DNA of 64,000 bases from Elmis aenea (lineage: Eukaryota > Arthropoda > Insecta > Coleoptera > Elmidae): contig OX393579.1 in assembly GCA_947652605.1 (NCBI GenBank), positions 6,324,001-6,388,000 of the forward strand. Reading direction: 5' to 3'. Shown piece after piece: positions 48,591 to 60,144 of this stretch; position 1 is the stretch's first letter, and each line of letters begins with the position of its first letter. The notes under the pieces are model-generated. The model had not been told where the DNA came from. It did not search any database and saw only the letters and a list, made by a program, of their open reading frames with translations. The translations under genes and the position numbers were made by a program.

Positions 48591-49393
48591 TAGGGTTTCT
48601 TTCCCGGGATCCCGGGATCCCGGTCCATTTTAAGCTATTTTATATTTCCCGGGAAATGCTTTTTGTCCCGGGAATTCCCGGGATTTTAAAAAAGTGTTGT
48701 TTTCGTTTATTTTGTGCTAAGATCTTTGTAATATTATTATAACTTATGAGTTTTATGCTTAAAATGTCTTTACTAAATTATGGAAAAACTTCAAAATAAT
48801 TTTTCTCTTTTAGTATGGCGCAAAGTTAATTTCTTCAAAATACTTTTACAGTTTCATTTTTGTGTACGCTGATAATTCAAAGCAAAATAGCTTATAATTG
48901 AAATTTTATTGATAATAACGATGTTTCTTTGCTGCTAGATGCTCTCAAGACAATTTCACCTAGGTACATCAATAGAGACTTAGAGAGCATTTTATGCAGC
49001 AGGACTTTTTGTTAATAAATTAAGAAAAAGACTAATTGACTGAAGCACAGATCACCTTTGTTTTCTTAAATCACATTACAAAAATTCATTGTAAAAATTA
49101 TATTATTCTATTCATAAATATGAAATTGCAATAGAAAGGTTATATTTCCCAAATGTATGTTTCTCTCAACAATATTATTGAATTATTTGTAATAATCATG
49201 GAGCAAAATGTATGACATATATGACTTGGAGTTGTTTTTAAGTAATAAACCGCTCCCTTAATTTTTTGGGTTATTTATTTAAAAATATTGACATAATTTA
49301 TTACATCCCGGGATCCCGGGAAATCCCGGGACAAAGGCCGATTTCTTCCCGGAATCCCGGGACAAGGAAAATGGTCAAATATGAGAAACCCTA
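48591..49393. mobile_element. hAT-type MITE with CCCGGGA iterations
   Basis: Ends TAGGGTTTCTTTCCCGGGAT and, inverted, TAGGGTTTCTCATATTTGAC, flanked by exact 8-bp duplications CCAACAAC (48583-48590 and 49394-49401). Each end carries an array of GGGATCCCGGG and CCCGGGA palindromes (48602-48684, 49306-49371), very GC-rich against an AT-rich interior. The interior has no long frame. 8-bp duplication and YAGGG ends point to hAT. Confidence 0.88.
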
Positions 49394-49542
49394 CCAACAA
49401 CCGATTTATTATTAACTCTCACGTAGGTATGATTCATAAGGTTATATTATTACTTACTTACTTACAATTGTAGCCCCGGTTATATTAGACTCTTTTTTTT
49501 GTGAACCAATATGCCTTGAACATCGTTTAATTTATTTAGGTT

Positions 49543-49749
49543 CAGTGGCGTAGCAAAAGTGAAATAGGCCCGTGTGCAAGCAGAGTTAATGGACCTTACA
49601 GACTTAAAGAAAAACAAACGCTAAGGTTAAAAAAAAGTTCTTTCGACTTTACTTTTGCCAATAATTAAAAAACAACTTGTTTGCTAGCTATGTTGGCTTG
49701 TGGACCCATGTCTACTGCAACCGCTACACCCTCGATTGCTACGCCACTG
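49543..49749. mobile_element. CAGTGGYGTAGC MITE, copy 2
   Basis: Ends CAGTGGCGTAGCAAAAG and, inverted, CAGTGGCGTAGCAATCG. The flanks repeat TTAGGTT (49536-49542, 49751-49757). Same family as 21993-22260 by its ends and duplication type, with a different interior. Non-coding. Confidence 0.8.
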
Positions 49750-49759
49750 GTTAGGTTCC

Positions 49760-50530
49760 TTAAAGCTTCTGTTAGCCATTCACTCGATATATCAAATGAT
49801 TATAATAATATATTTTATTCTACATCTTTAAATAATTTTTTTGCATATTTAAAAGAGTACTTGTTTTTATATAGTTATTCCAATCATCTTGTGATTTTGT
49901 AATCCGGCTTAACTAGTACTTCGGTATTATTTCAAATACATAAAAACCATCACGATTTATTTTATTATTCATCCAACTGTCTGCATTTTTTTGCTAAAAG
50001 TTTATAATTCCACTTCAGGTATTCATAAATCACATTACATCAACACGATTGACGGGTACATGGGCAACTGAATACATAATAAAATACCGCACTCTTTGTT
50101 AGCAAATTTTAAGCAACATTGCACTTATGGAGAAATATCGGCAAAGGTTTACGTCCAATGTATTGCTAAAAGCCAGTAAAATGCTGGACATTAAATTTTT
50201 AGTACCGATGGGCAAGAACTTACATCAGGCTTAAAATTTGTAATAGTTGTCGAATGCCCACATTTGATCAAATGTTATATTAAGAAAGCTGTGAACAATA
50301 AAAATATTATTGTCTCTAGTAAGAGGTTAGGTACTGGCACAAGGGAAAATTTGTATTAAATTTTATCTCATTTTGGTACACTGATCAAATCCTGTTTGCC
50401 ATTCCTGCACTATAATATGAAAAATGCGCATAATAAAGACATTTGTGTAACATGTAAATATGCTTACATGCCTATTAATTATTATTTAAATGAGTACTTT
50501 TCCACTGAACGAATATTTTTTGTCAATGTA
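49760..50530. other. AT-rich DNA, no feature seen
   Basis: No coding block or element ends recognised. Confidence 0.4.
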
Positions 50531-50534
50531 TCGA

Positions 50535-50640
50535 AAAGGAGGACATGTAGGAGGACACTTTTCGAGGGAGGACAGAATTCTCAAAAGAAGGACTGTCCTC
50601 CCCAAAGGAGGACGCTTGGTCACCTTATCTCTAGAAGCCC
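50535..50640. repeat. GGAGGACA iteration, probable transposon end
   Basis: AAAAGGAGGACATGTAGGAG and GAGGGAGGACAG are followed by inverted and direct units (GACTGTCCTCC, AAAGGAGGACGC) and then TTGGTCACCTTATC. Six copies of GGAGGAC or its inverse lie within about 90 bases. The layout resembles the iterated ends of other elements here; no partner end was found. Confidence 0.45.
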
Positions 50641-50658
50641 TAATTTTCTAGAAATAAA

Positions 50659-50880
50659 CAGGGTGTGCCGTGTAGGTGGTATACTATAGATATTTCGTTA
50701 ACGGTAAGAGAGACAAAGTCGATTAAAAGGCAAAATCGTCCTATTTCCGAAAGCTACCCAAAGATGCTTTTATTTGTTAAAAAAAAATCTAAGGGGCTCC
50801 AAATACAAACGAAAAACTATGTTGGCAATAGTTTAAATCTTAAATATCTTCCTTAAAGGTGTTCATACATTAAATTGCCT
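50659..50880 (+). repeat. CAGGGTG-family terminus
   Basis: CAGGGTGTGCCGTGTAGGTG is followed by TAGATATTTCGTTAACGGTA and AGAGAGA, the same order as CAGGGTGG...ATCTCGGTTA...AGAGATA elsewhere. The 97- and 63-codon frames across it are artefacts. Confidence 0.45.
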
Positions 50881-50884
50881 AAGA

Positions 50885-51475
50885 AAAAAATTATACTCCA
50901 ATAAATTATAAAATAACGACATACATTTGTTTAAACATAGTTCAGATTGTGAGATAAATGGCAAAGTTGCATTCATAAATTAAAAACATAGCCAGCTTTA
51001 ACATAATCAATTGTTTTGTTAAATAGATAAATTAGCATATTTATTTAACTATTTAACTGATATTCTCCTGCAAGTTAAGCATTATTTAAATTAGTAATAC
51101 ACAATTATACAAGAAAATTATTAAAAATAATGTAAAAAAAAAACAATGTTTCAATTCTTAAAATGATTATAAAATTACATTCTTCTTCCCACATTGTAAC
51201 GGCCAATGTTCATCTTGCTGTCCAAAGTAATTAACTACAAACACCTTCAAAAACGTACAATAGATTCAGGTTAATTTACGATACCTCCAGCTATAATGTC
51301 TTTAAAAGTTAATTATCTTGGGTGTAAATCTATAGCATGTACAATGTGCAATACCTCCAAACAGGAAAAATAGTTCTCTCTCTCTCTCAAATATATATTT
51401 AACCATAAAGCAAACACAAATTAATAATCTTAAGTCTAAATACTTCACAAAATGTTTGTATTTATTTTGTATTAT
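50885..51475. other. AT-rich DNA with a short TC microsatellite
   Basis: A TC run lies at about 51375-51388. No gene or element end found before the LINE. Confidence 0.45.
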
Positions 51476-51479
51476 CTTC

Positions 51480-51985
51480 TTCTTCTTCTTAATCGGTCTC
51501 TGTTGTAGTTTTCGGTGTCGAGGTATGCTTTTCTATTTCTGTGTTATGTTTCTCCACTCCTGCCTATCGTTTGCTAATTGTGGCACATCTCTCCAGCTGA
51601 CTCCTTTTTTTTTCTAGTCTCTGCCTCACTTTTCCCATTTTATTCTTCGTCTTCCTCTATTTCTTTTTTCCCCCATCTTCATTCTCCATCCTATTTTCGT
51701 GTATCTACTTTCTGGCATGGGTAGTATGGACATCTTAATTGATTCGTCTCCTTCTTTTTTCTCAATATCTGTTACCCCTAGGTTTTTTCGAATCTTTTCT
51801 TTACTGATTTTATCTATCAGTCTTCATCGCTCTATTCTTCTCAGAAATCTCATTTCCTGTGCCTGTATTTTCTGTTTTTGTTTTTGTGTTATTGTCCAAG
51901 TTTCTGAACTGTATGTGAGGATGGGTACGTACACTGCATTAAAAACTCGCGTCTTCGTTTCTTTTGATATCTCCTTCTTACTTAT
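51480..51985 (-). pseudogene. LINE reverse-transcriptase C-terminal region
   Basis: One minus-strand frame carries most of the blocks: KTRVFNAVYVPILTYSSETW, TITQKQKQKIQAQEMRFLRR, IDKISKEKIRKNLGVTDIEK, RMKMGEKRNRGRRRIKWEK and KKGVSWRDVPQLANDRQEWR with NITQK. That is the LTYGSExW, MRFLRRIxG, GRxRxxW and SWxxVxxLAxDRxxW order of insect LINEs. A few stops interrupt it. The 3' side of the element ends in an AAG-type microsatellite (51478-51491 on the plus strand as TTC), a plausible LINE tail. A sister copy is split at 46490-47545. The plus-strand 106-codon frame is its antisense shadow. Confidence 0.88.
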
Positions 51986-51999
51986 AAAACATTTATTAG

Positions 52000-53215
52000 T
52001 GGCGTATTTTTTATTATAAATTCATTGAAAATTGTCCATTAAGATAACTTTATCCCTTTCATAATAATAAAATAAGTTTTTGATAATTTGAAATATGTGT
52101 GGTTTAGATTTAAAAGCTAAACATTTTTACTTATCTCAAAGTTTAAACAAAAAACAATTGTTCAAGTCAAGCTTAAGTTGTTCCCTTTGAATAAAAACAC
52201 CAATTTGGGTAAAAATCACTTATCTAGCTTAATATCAAGATTCTTATGACTGTATAAATATATTTCTTATAACATTTCTCTTGTTTTACTAAAGTTACGG
52301 TCACTGTACTAAGAAGTGTTTGGATATCTTTTAAAAAGACATTTTTCTCGCAAATAAACTGTGATTTGTAATCGTAACATATCAAGTGTTTTTAAGTAAA
52401 ACCTTAGCCACCGTCTCTACTTTTCGTTCACTTCTCTTCTAAGTTCTCCGGTAAACCAGGCTGTTTTTTTTTAATTATTACATTGTCTCATTGTCCAATG
52501 TAATTTATCCCCCAATTAACCAAAATGTAATCCCATCCCGTTTTAGACATATGTATGTAGGCATAAGCAGTTTGTAATGATCTGCACTTTGCCCCTTTTA
52601 TTTATTTAACTTTTTAAATCCTGACAAGCAAGGATATGTAAATGAAATCTAACTAATTAATCAAAATATATATAACTTATTTTAATGATTACCGACTGTA
52701 ATATGGTTGCACTGCACCATAACTTTTTTTTAGTACGATGATATAACAACATTAATCCGTAATTATTTTATAGGTGATATAAAACACATTCTTATAAAAC
52801 AAGCTTCTGACGAAGTAGTAAAATTTGTACATAAATTATATTATTCATAACCTGTAGAAGTATACCTTGTTACAAAATATGTGTTAAAAGTGTTGTATTC
52901 TGTTTATTGGTCTTATTAAAGTTTATATTCGGACGTGAAAGTTTCATTTCAGTGCAGTTAAAATTTGTTATAGGCGCAATAAAAGTTGTAATTAATCTAG
53001 TTGTTGGGCGTTTTATTGTACAAAGAAAGATTTGTAACGTCTTGGTTATTAATTTTGCGCCATTGCCAATACATTCACAAATATATGCTAATAAAACGAA
53101 CATTTGTTGTTGCGTTGAAATTTTGAATAGCATCGCTTATTGCTACTGCTAGTTGATTAAAGGAAGCTTGGTTTGTAGCAATCGGTACAAAAAGAATTGA
53201 ATGAGATTTCGTTCA
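52000..53215. other. AT-rich DNA, no feature seen
   Basis: Overlapping frames on both strands at 52870-53150 are chance open frames; no element ends recognised. Confidence 0.4.
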
Positions 53216-53219
53216 ATGC

Positions 53220-53345
53220 TGTGTAGTGTATACGGATTTCGCGAACTCGTTCGACAGAGTTGATCATACTATTTTATTAAAAAAACTACATTATTATGGG
53301 TTTTTAACAAATTGCTCTCGTATTGTCTCCTACAAAATCTCCAAA
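53220..53345 (+). pseudogene. LINE reverse-transcriptase motif A fragment
   Basis: The plus strand reads CVVYTDFANSFDRVDHTILL then KKLHYYGFLTNCSRIVSY. This fits RT motif A of CR1/Jockey-type LINEs (VxxDFxKAFDxVxHxILLxKLxxxGF), keeping the motif's Asp residues but with Ala-Asn-Ser in place of the usual SKA. No further RT motif follows; a GDDF string at 53369 is probably chance. An isolated fragment on the strand opposite to most of its LINE neighbours. Confidence 0.8.
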
Positions 53346-53349
53346 TCTT

Positions 53350-54675
53350 GCCTTTTGGAACCCTTTGGGGATGATTTTCTAAGAAAAAAATTCTTCTAAA
53401 ACAGTATGTATGGAACAACAAAATTCACTTGCCACTAAAACTTAAAAAAGAAAAATATTTATAAAATACAATATTGTACACAACATAACTGTATTCATTT
53501 GATTATAAGGTTATATATTTAAATAAGATTATAATTTTTAATTAAAAGCTATATAAACTTTAATAATAATTCATCACTCATTCATGCAAAACTAAACAAT
53601 TTTATAATTTACCGTATTAACACACATTTAACATAATAACACGTTATTTAATCAGCTTATCTCACAAGTGTTTATTAAGATAACTAAATCATGTTTTGCT
53701 TATATTCTAACAAATTTAATATATTACAAACAAGTTATAAAACCTAACTAGCAAATAAACTTTTTAAATATTACCCACTAAGTTCTTGAGTATTAGCTTT
53801 AGTTCTAGCAACAAGTACCTGCAGCTAACAATTTTTATTTGATTTCAGAATAACCTACAACTAATACAGAAATATTAGAATAATATATACTACCGGCTTC
53901 GGGGAAACTACGATTGGTCTGAAAAAACTTAACACTTAATCAGGTAAGTCATTAAATACAACTTTTAACTAAATGATAAATTATTGCTTCTTTGATTGGA
54001 AAGTAACATTACCTTATACCGTTAATTATTAGCAAATTTCGAAAATAAACGAAACCTAACGTTTGTGTAATACTGTAATTCATAACTTTATTCATTTCTA
54101 TAGAATAAATTCTAATAATAAAGTAACTTATGTGTAGATATTATAATTTAGTTAACAAGTGTCGTTGCACTTTCAAAGACATACATTGCTGTTATGAATA
54201 ATTACGTACAGTGATTTTGCGAAATATTTAATAAAGTTATGTCATCGTTAAGTTATTATAAGATTATTAAGAGCTTGTCAAATTTTTTACTTCATATTCA
54301 CTAGCAGAGCAAGAGTTTTTGTGTAAGTTATTAAAGTTAAATTAGTGGCGATAATGGGGTACGCTTCTGTTTTTTAATGGTTTTAAGCTGAGACATTTAT
54401 CTGAAGTGCTGTGGTATTTCAACTATCGTTATGTGATTTTGACAGGAAATGTTTCGGAAAAATTGTGATGTTTTCCAAATAAGATAAAGAAAATTTTGAA
54501 TATTGACCTGCTTCTATCCTGCTTTTGACTTTTGACGACAGCCAGGATGGATAAATATACAAAATTTGGGCTAACACCATAAGATTTAGCTTCGTTCAGT
54601 CTGTCTATTTGTAAATTTGTTTAGCTCGAAATTTTAATGCTCTTCTAAAAGCAATTTTTAACATTTTGTGCGCAT
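53350..54675. other. AT-rich DNA, no feature seen
   Basis: No coding block or element ends recognised. Confidence 0.4.
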
Positions 54676-54682
54676 TTAAAAT

Positions 54683-55056
54683 AGTATATTACATAACAAG
54701 AGTTGTAAGATGCATAACACGCACGAGTGAAAAAGTTGCGCACGTAGCCGCGTAGCGGCGAGTGCGTAATTGATTAACAACTCGTGTTATGTAGCTTACT
54801 TTTTCTACGATCACATAATACCTACGTTTTGTTAATTTTGACGGAAGCCTACTATGATATTTCTAACAAGTGTGCGTTTTGCTTACCGTGCGTTATAACT
54901 CACTTACTAGGCTTGCAGGAAGTGTTTAACGTGAGTCTACTTTGATCATTTCTTTAAAAAAACCGTGCTTTTTTGCTTACCGTGCGTAAGGACCCACTTA
55001 CTATACATGCAGGCTGTATGGTAAGATTCATTTACATTAGTGGTCGTAAAAAAACG
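54683..55056 (-). repeat. CpG-rich palindromic repeat, copy 2
   Basis: Inverted counterpart of 35801-36103: CATAACAAGAGTTGTAAG (54692-54709) and CAACTCGTGTTATG (54778-54791) flank GCCGCGTAGCGGCGAGTGCG. The GCTTACCGTGCGTWA unit, present once in copy 1, occurs twice here (54887, 54976) with a long direct repeat between, so this copy has an internal duplication of about 85 bases. Confidence 0.75.
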
Positions 55057-55059
55057 TCT

Positions 55060-58030
55060 TTTAACACCTTGTAGGTACATCAATTAAACAAAACTAATTT
55101 GAATCTTAAATAACTTTTTAATCCACGAATAACAAGGCCGTTGTTTTTAAAATAATAACGTATAACTAAGTTTTGTTTTTGTTTATTACGCTATCAAAAT
55201 CCATGCGTGACGCTCTCATAAAAGTTTGTTTACTTATATCGTAACCGGATTTCGGACAAATTTCTATGCAGGAATAATTCAGTTATGAATAAAACTTTTT
55301 GGAAAACAATACTAAAAATACGTTGAAAAAACGTTCGTGAGAAATTCTCGAGAGTGGGTTCATACTGAATCATGATTATACACTACCTTGTGATTTTCAT
55401 GAGATGTTTCTTCGAATCAAAGTCTGCATCCTGTTTCTCTCAATATTTATTTATTTATTAACAAATCCAGAACGCAACAAGACGAACCCAGACAATTTCG
55501 GTCCAAAAGAACTTTGGTACCTCATTTATTTTGAATTAATTTGGTCCAATCTAATTCTCAATCACATATTTGTCCTGTAACGACTTGGATTAATTTGTTT
55601 TGATTGTATTTTTCATACTTTTCTTGTTCAATAATGGCGTGAATACAGTTTTTTTTTACATTAAAATATCACAAAGTCTTTTAGACCTGAAGGACTTTTA
55701 TAATACAAACCATACTTTAATGATAAATGAATTGTACAATAAATTATATAAATAATAAGACCATGTTGAACTAACTTAAGGTAATTATACATTTTGTGGT
55801 ACAATACATTTTTTATTTCGGTAATATATTATGCTAAAAAGTACATATGCATATAATATAAATTATGAATATACAATTTTTTGTGAGTTACGTTTCGATC
55901 AATTAATTCGCTGTCGGAATCTATTTTATATTATTTTTTATTATTTCGGTATCTTTAGAACACACCTTCTGGAAGATATAGCTTATATTAATCAATTATT
56001 ATAATGTTGGTTAGACGTTTATAGCCCACTGCGCGTCGTTTCGCAAATACTCTATGCATATATTAATTTTTCAGTCCTAGAATGGTACTACATTCACATA
56101 TTTCGCATTCATGCACCTCTTAACATTTAAACGGTTTGAGCAATACCGTGCGCTCTGTACAAGTCTCGTTTGATAATACCGTCGTCGGAATTTTTCACGT
56201 CTCCATTAAAAACCAATATTTGTATAAACCTTTATAACGATAATTTTGCAACTTGTTAGTACGTGAACTTTGCTCCAACAACTGCAGGGTGCTAATAAAC
56301 GTTTTTTTATGACCAAAGAGATGATGAATTGCAAAACAATGCCTGTGTTATTTATGAACTTTATAGCTTAGTAATAGTGTCTAACAAATCTTTATATGGG
56401 ACAAATTGACTGCTTGCATTTTATAACCTGCAATCAAAAGGATCGTGTACAGTTTATATGCATCGCTTCTATATGCATCACGTTTCTATTAGAATTCTAA
56501 GAATAACAAATAGATTTAAACAATTTATTTACATAAAAAGTATTTTCAATGCGATTATTATTTCTTCAGACATTGCAAATCATAAGCATTGTTGTAGTGT
56601 GCGAAATACGACAGTGTTTCTCAGACGGTGGGGCTCATACCCTTAAGAATCCTCGAGTTTATTTCATTACCGAGACAGTGATTGTCAAAACTTCCAACAA
56701 CTATAATACCAATGATTGTAGAAAGACAGTAAAAACCATCACACAAATGAAACTTTCGATTGCATGCTTAATTCAAACTGTTTATTCAGCCTGAATAGAT
56801 ATTAATCTTAACATAAAAAATATTTTGGACGGCTTTATTAAATGTTTGGTTCTCTAACTTGTGAATCTTTTTGACAGGGCACATTTGTTTTTTTCTATAA
56901 AAATTATTTTGGGATGGGCATATTTATGGATAATTAAAATATAGATTAAAATCAGGTCGTTTATTTTTTTGAAATAATTATTTGCACTTGTAGTGGAAAA
57001 GCAGAAATTTTTATTATTTTATTGTAATCTTCCCGAAAAAAAATCTTTTTATACCTGCGTATGGATACCTACCATGTGAATTTTTGATTAATGTAAATAT
57101 TTTTGATTCAATGACGCTGTTTTAATAAAGTCTTACATAAAATTATTTATTTTTACTTTGTATCTTTGTAAAGTTTCCAAAATTCACTTAACCTTTGTTT
57201 TATTTAAGTAGTACAATTCATGAAAAACTTCATTCAAAAAAATTTAAGTATTTGTTGTGTTTTTGTAGTTAAAAATGTAAAAATTATGGTAATTTTAATC
57301 GTCCTTTTAAAATTTAACGTTGGCTTTAAGATGATAGACCCCATGATCGCCTAAAGTTTGTTGAATAGAAATTTTCTTGGCTCGTTCTAAACTAAACCTA
57401 ACAATAGTAACCACCCCAATCTTACTAATTAAAAAACAGCCAATTTTTTTTTTGTTCGCCAAAAAAATATTCTAGATTTTCATTTGTTGTTCCAAAGTTC
57501 ATCCGTACTCTAACATCCGTATCTTGAATTATTAAAATAATCAGGTTTTCCCTGTTTTTCTTGGGTGCCATGGCAAGAGGTTATTGCCCAACAAATTATT
57601 AGATATTCAGGTGATTTATCAAAGTTTTTGCCGAAGGCGATATTGTGGGTATTTCGAACATTATATGCTACTATGAGCATTCCAGTTTTTTTTTTGCACC
57701 GATATTATTATGACGTCTGCGAAGCGTAACCCGTTTTTAAGAAATAATTTGTGTTTGCCAAGGTTAATCTACGTGCATTTGATTTAGTTTAATTTAGTCT
57801 GATCGATCAATAGACGAATAATATCCTTTAGATCAGTATATTCTAAACCTTGTGGCGGTAAAAGAAAAAAAACGGTATAATTAAAATCAGATGCCAGATT
57901 TTAATTCATAAAACACATAAATTTTAACTTTTGGTTGTTAATTGCATGTTTTTAAGGATTGTCACGTTAAAATTTGACGATTCAGCAACTTTACCATTGC
58001 TACATTTGCAGTTGCTAAAGAGCTGCAATT
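55060..58030. other. AT-rich DNA, one orphan hAT-like end
   Basis: Apart from the candidate terminal repeat at 56612 nothing is recognisable. Overlapping plus frames at 56458-56794 are not domain-like. Confidence 0.4.
56612..56645 (+). repeat. Orphan hAT-like terminal repeat (candidate)
   Basis: CAGTGTTTCTCAGACGGTGG then GGCTCATACCC resembles the CAGTGTTTCTCAAACTGTGGG end of hAT/Charlie-type elements. No opposite end or 8-bp duplication found. Confidence 0.4.
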
Positions 58031-58038
58031 TCACTGTA

Positions 58039-59684
58039 GGGGAGAGGTGGCATGAAAGGGACAGTTTTACTTTAAGGATTTTTATTAACGAGTACAAAAA
58101 TATTTTAGTATTAAAATAAACATTATTCTGTTGTATAAAGTATATCTATAAATTCTACTAATGAAAAAATGAAAATTATTACATTTCCTGGTAAATATAG
58201 AAAAAAACTTAAAGGTACGTTCATGTCCCTTTCAAGCCAACACATATGGTTGAAAGGGACAGAAACAGGATTGAAAGGGACAGAAATAGGACATCGATAT
58301 TTATGTGGCTTTGTGATTATCAACTAGCAGCAATACTGGCATTTCTCTAGATTGTTTTACTTTCTCAACAAAATGTTTAAATGCTAGTTCAAAATTATCA
58401 GTTGTCATCCAACCACTTTTATTGCATAAGCCTAGACTTCCAGGTGGACAATTCTCTAGCATAAAATCCTTGAACCGTACCCTTGGAAATATGAAAACAG
58501 GAGGAACAAAATTTCCGCTAGATAACACAAATGCGAGCATTGTAACCACCAACTGTCCTCTTTCGGCCGACTTGCTTTGAACCACGCTCGGCGATAACGC
58601 AGGGTAACTCTGATACTGTCGTAAGACCAGTTTCATCTGTATTAAAAATTCTATCCGCGGTAAACGAGTATTTGGTGAGCACTTGCTCTAATTTTTAAAA
58701 AAATATTCTTACAGTTGTTGGATTAAACGCTGTTGCCCGTGCCAAACTTTTTTTCGGGACGACGTAAGAATATATCATTATGCCGTCTCATAAATAACTT
58801 CATCCAATCAATCCCCGCTATTTTGTTTTTTGTCCAATTTTCTGGTACGTCTTTTCCTAATTTAATGGCATATTGAAATGCTAGTTCTCTTGTTTGGATA
58901 TAAGTAAGGCCATAGGCCATTTTGGATGAAATTTTTAAATATCTACAAACTATTTTCTTCGTCTACCGTAAATATTCTTCTGTTCCCTATTTTTGGCTCA
59001 TAAATAAATGCAGTATTTGGTGGAGCAACTTTAGCTTTTGCAACTAGTCGAGCCAACATAGACTTAGTTAGCAATGTCAAATTCTCTAGCCGCAGATCTA
59101 ATAGACATTCTGCCTTCTAAAACGATGGTTAATAGCTTCTTGAATAGTTTCTTTAGATTTACGTATTTTTTTCTTGGGTTCTGAGTTCATTTTTAAAGTT
59201 AAAATCTATGTTAGCTGCAAGGATTTTTTTAAAAAATTAAGTTCGTTACTAAGATAAAGATGCGGTATTGAAAGGGACATGTCCCTTTCAACACGCTTTT
59301 GTTTGTCCCTTTCAACACACATGCAGAATTGTGACCGCTAGTATAAATATTGCAAAACTAAGCTCACCTTTCGTAAAAATATATTTTGCTCGTAAATACT
59401 GATAGTGCCAGCTTCCAACGTACACTATTTCACAAACTCAGGAAGTCAAAATTGAGCTATACTGTTTAAAACACTGTGACCGCGTATTTAATAATTTCTT
59501 ACTAAAAATTACGAATGCTGATGTAACAAACAAAAGGAAGTGACTACACCCGTGACGATTTGTGTAACTTATGGTATCATTGTTTCTGTTATATGGTATG
59601 CAGCAGCAGTTTATAATCTAAACCATAACAGAGCTCTGGCAAATGGCCCTTTCAATACCTGTCCCTTTCATGCCACTTCTCCCC
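58039..59684 (-). mobile_element. Pogo/jerky-like DNA transposon, internally deleted
   Basis: Terminal inverted repeats 58039-58064 and 59659-59684 match at 25 of 26 bases (GGGGAGARGTGGCATGAAAG, then GGACAG) and are flanked by TA (58037-58038, 59685-59686), the Tc1/mariner/pogo signature. TGAAAGGGAC occurs at 58055, 58225 (inverted), 58251, 58272, 59269, 59281 (inverted), 59305 (inverted) and in the right end (59661); 59269-59290 is a perfect 22-base palindrome made of two copies. The interior encodes a broken jerky-type transposase on the minus strand. At 1646 bp it is a little shorter than autonomous relatives. Confidence 0.93.
58301..59190 (-). pseudogene. Jerky/Tigger-like (pogo) transposase, broken and C-terminally truncated
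   Basis: The start codon at 59190 opens MNSEPKKKIRKSKETIQEAI; after a frameshift GRMSIRSAAREFDIAN completes a Psq-type helix-turn-helix. A CENP-B-type DNA-binding domain follows: TYIQTRELAFQYAIKLGKDV, ENWTKNKIAGIDWMKLFMRR. The DDE domain begins RIFNTDETGLTTVSELP (first catalytic Asp) and continues SAERGQLVVTMLAFVLSSGN, FIFPRVRFKDFMLENCPPGS, SGWMTTDNFELAFKHFVEKV and PVLLLVDNHKAT (second Asp). The third Asp and the rest are missing: the reading stops at 58301 only about 20 bases from the nearest decamer repeat, so an internal deletion removed the end. There are at least three frameshifts or stops (in the HTH, after FGTGNSV, and after KQVG). It lies inside the element with matching ends. Inactive. 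Confidence 0.92.
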
Positions 59685-59754
59685 TATTAAGTGATTTTCA
59701 AAAAAAATCAGTGATAGACAGGAGTCACAATTTTTTGTTTAGCTATTCATTTCC

Positions 59755-60000
59755 ATGACTTTCGTCTTTTTCTACACCAGTCTACTTCTTTTATGCTTCC
59801 ATGTATTCTCTTGAGTATCTTCCTTCCTCAAATTTCCAATTTCGTCCCTAAATCTTCGTATAGGACTGGGTTTTGCATGCATAGAGAACTGTTGGATGAA
59901 TAACTTTACAGTACACAATATTTTTGCTTTCCGCACACTTTTTTAACTTTAGCGCCCTTGTTAGAGCTCTTCCACTTCTATACCTTCTTGCCAACTGCTT
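59755..60000 (-). pseudogene. LINE reverse-transcriptase C-terminal fragment
   Basis: Minus-strand blocks: IVYCKVIHPTVLYACKTQ (the YKxxIRPVxLYGCExW place), then in another frame GRKILKRIHGSIKEVDWCRK with RRKSW, which fits the ERKILRRIxGPxxExxxWRxR block of insect LINEs. A frameshift separates them. Fragments further upstream to about 60060 are too decayed to call. Clade unresolved; the pogo-like element ends 70 bases away. Confidence 0.72.
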
Positions 60001-60144
60001 ATAAATTTATTGTACTTCCTCATTTTCAATTGTTAACCATATTCTCAGGGAGACACACCTTCTCCTCCAAATTTATAATCCTTTTCACTCGTGAATACTA
60101 TCTTAAAACACCTCTAATGCCATCCTTATTATATCTCATCTACT

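Noticed and set aside
51699..52019. 106-codon plus frame
   Set aside because: Antisense shadow of the minus-strand LINE block with its LTYSSETW motif.
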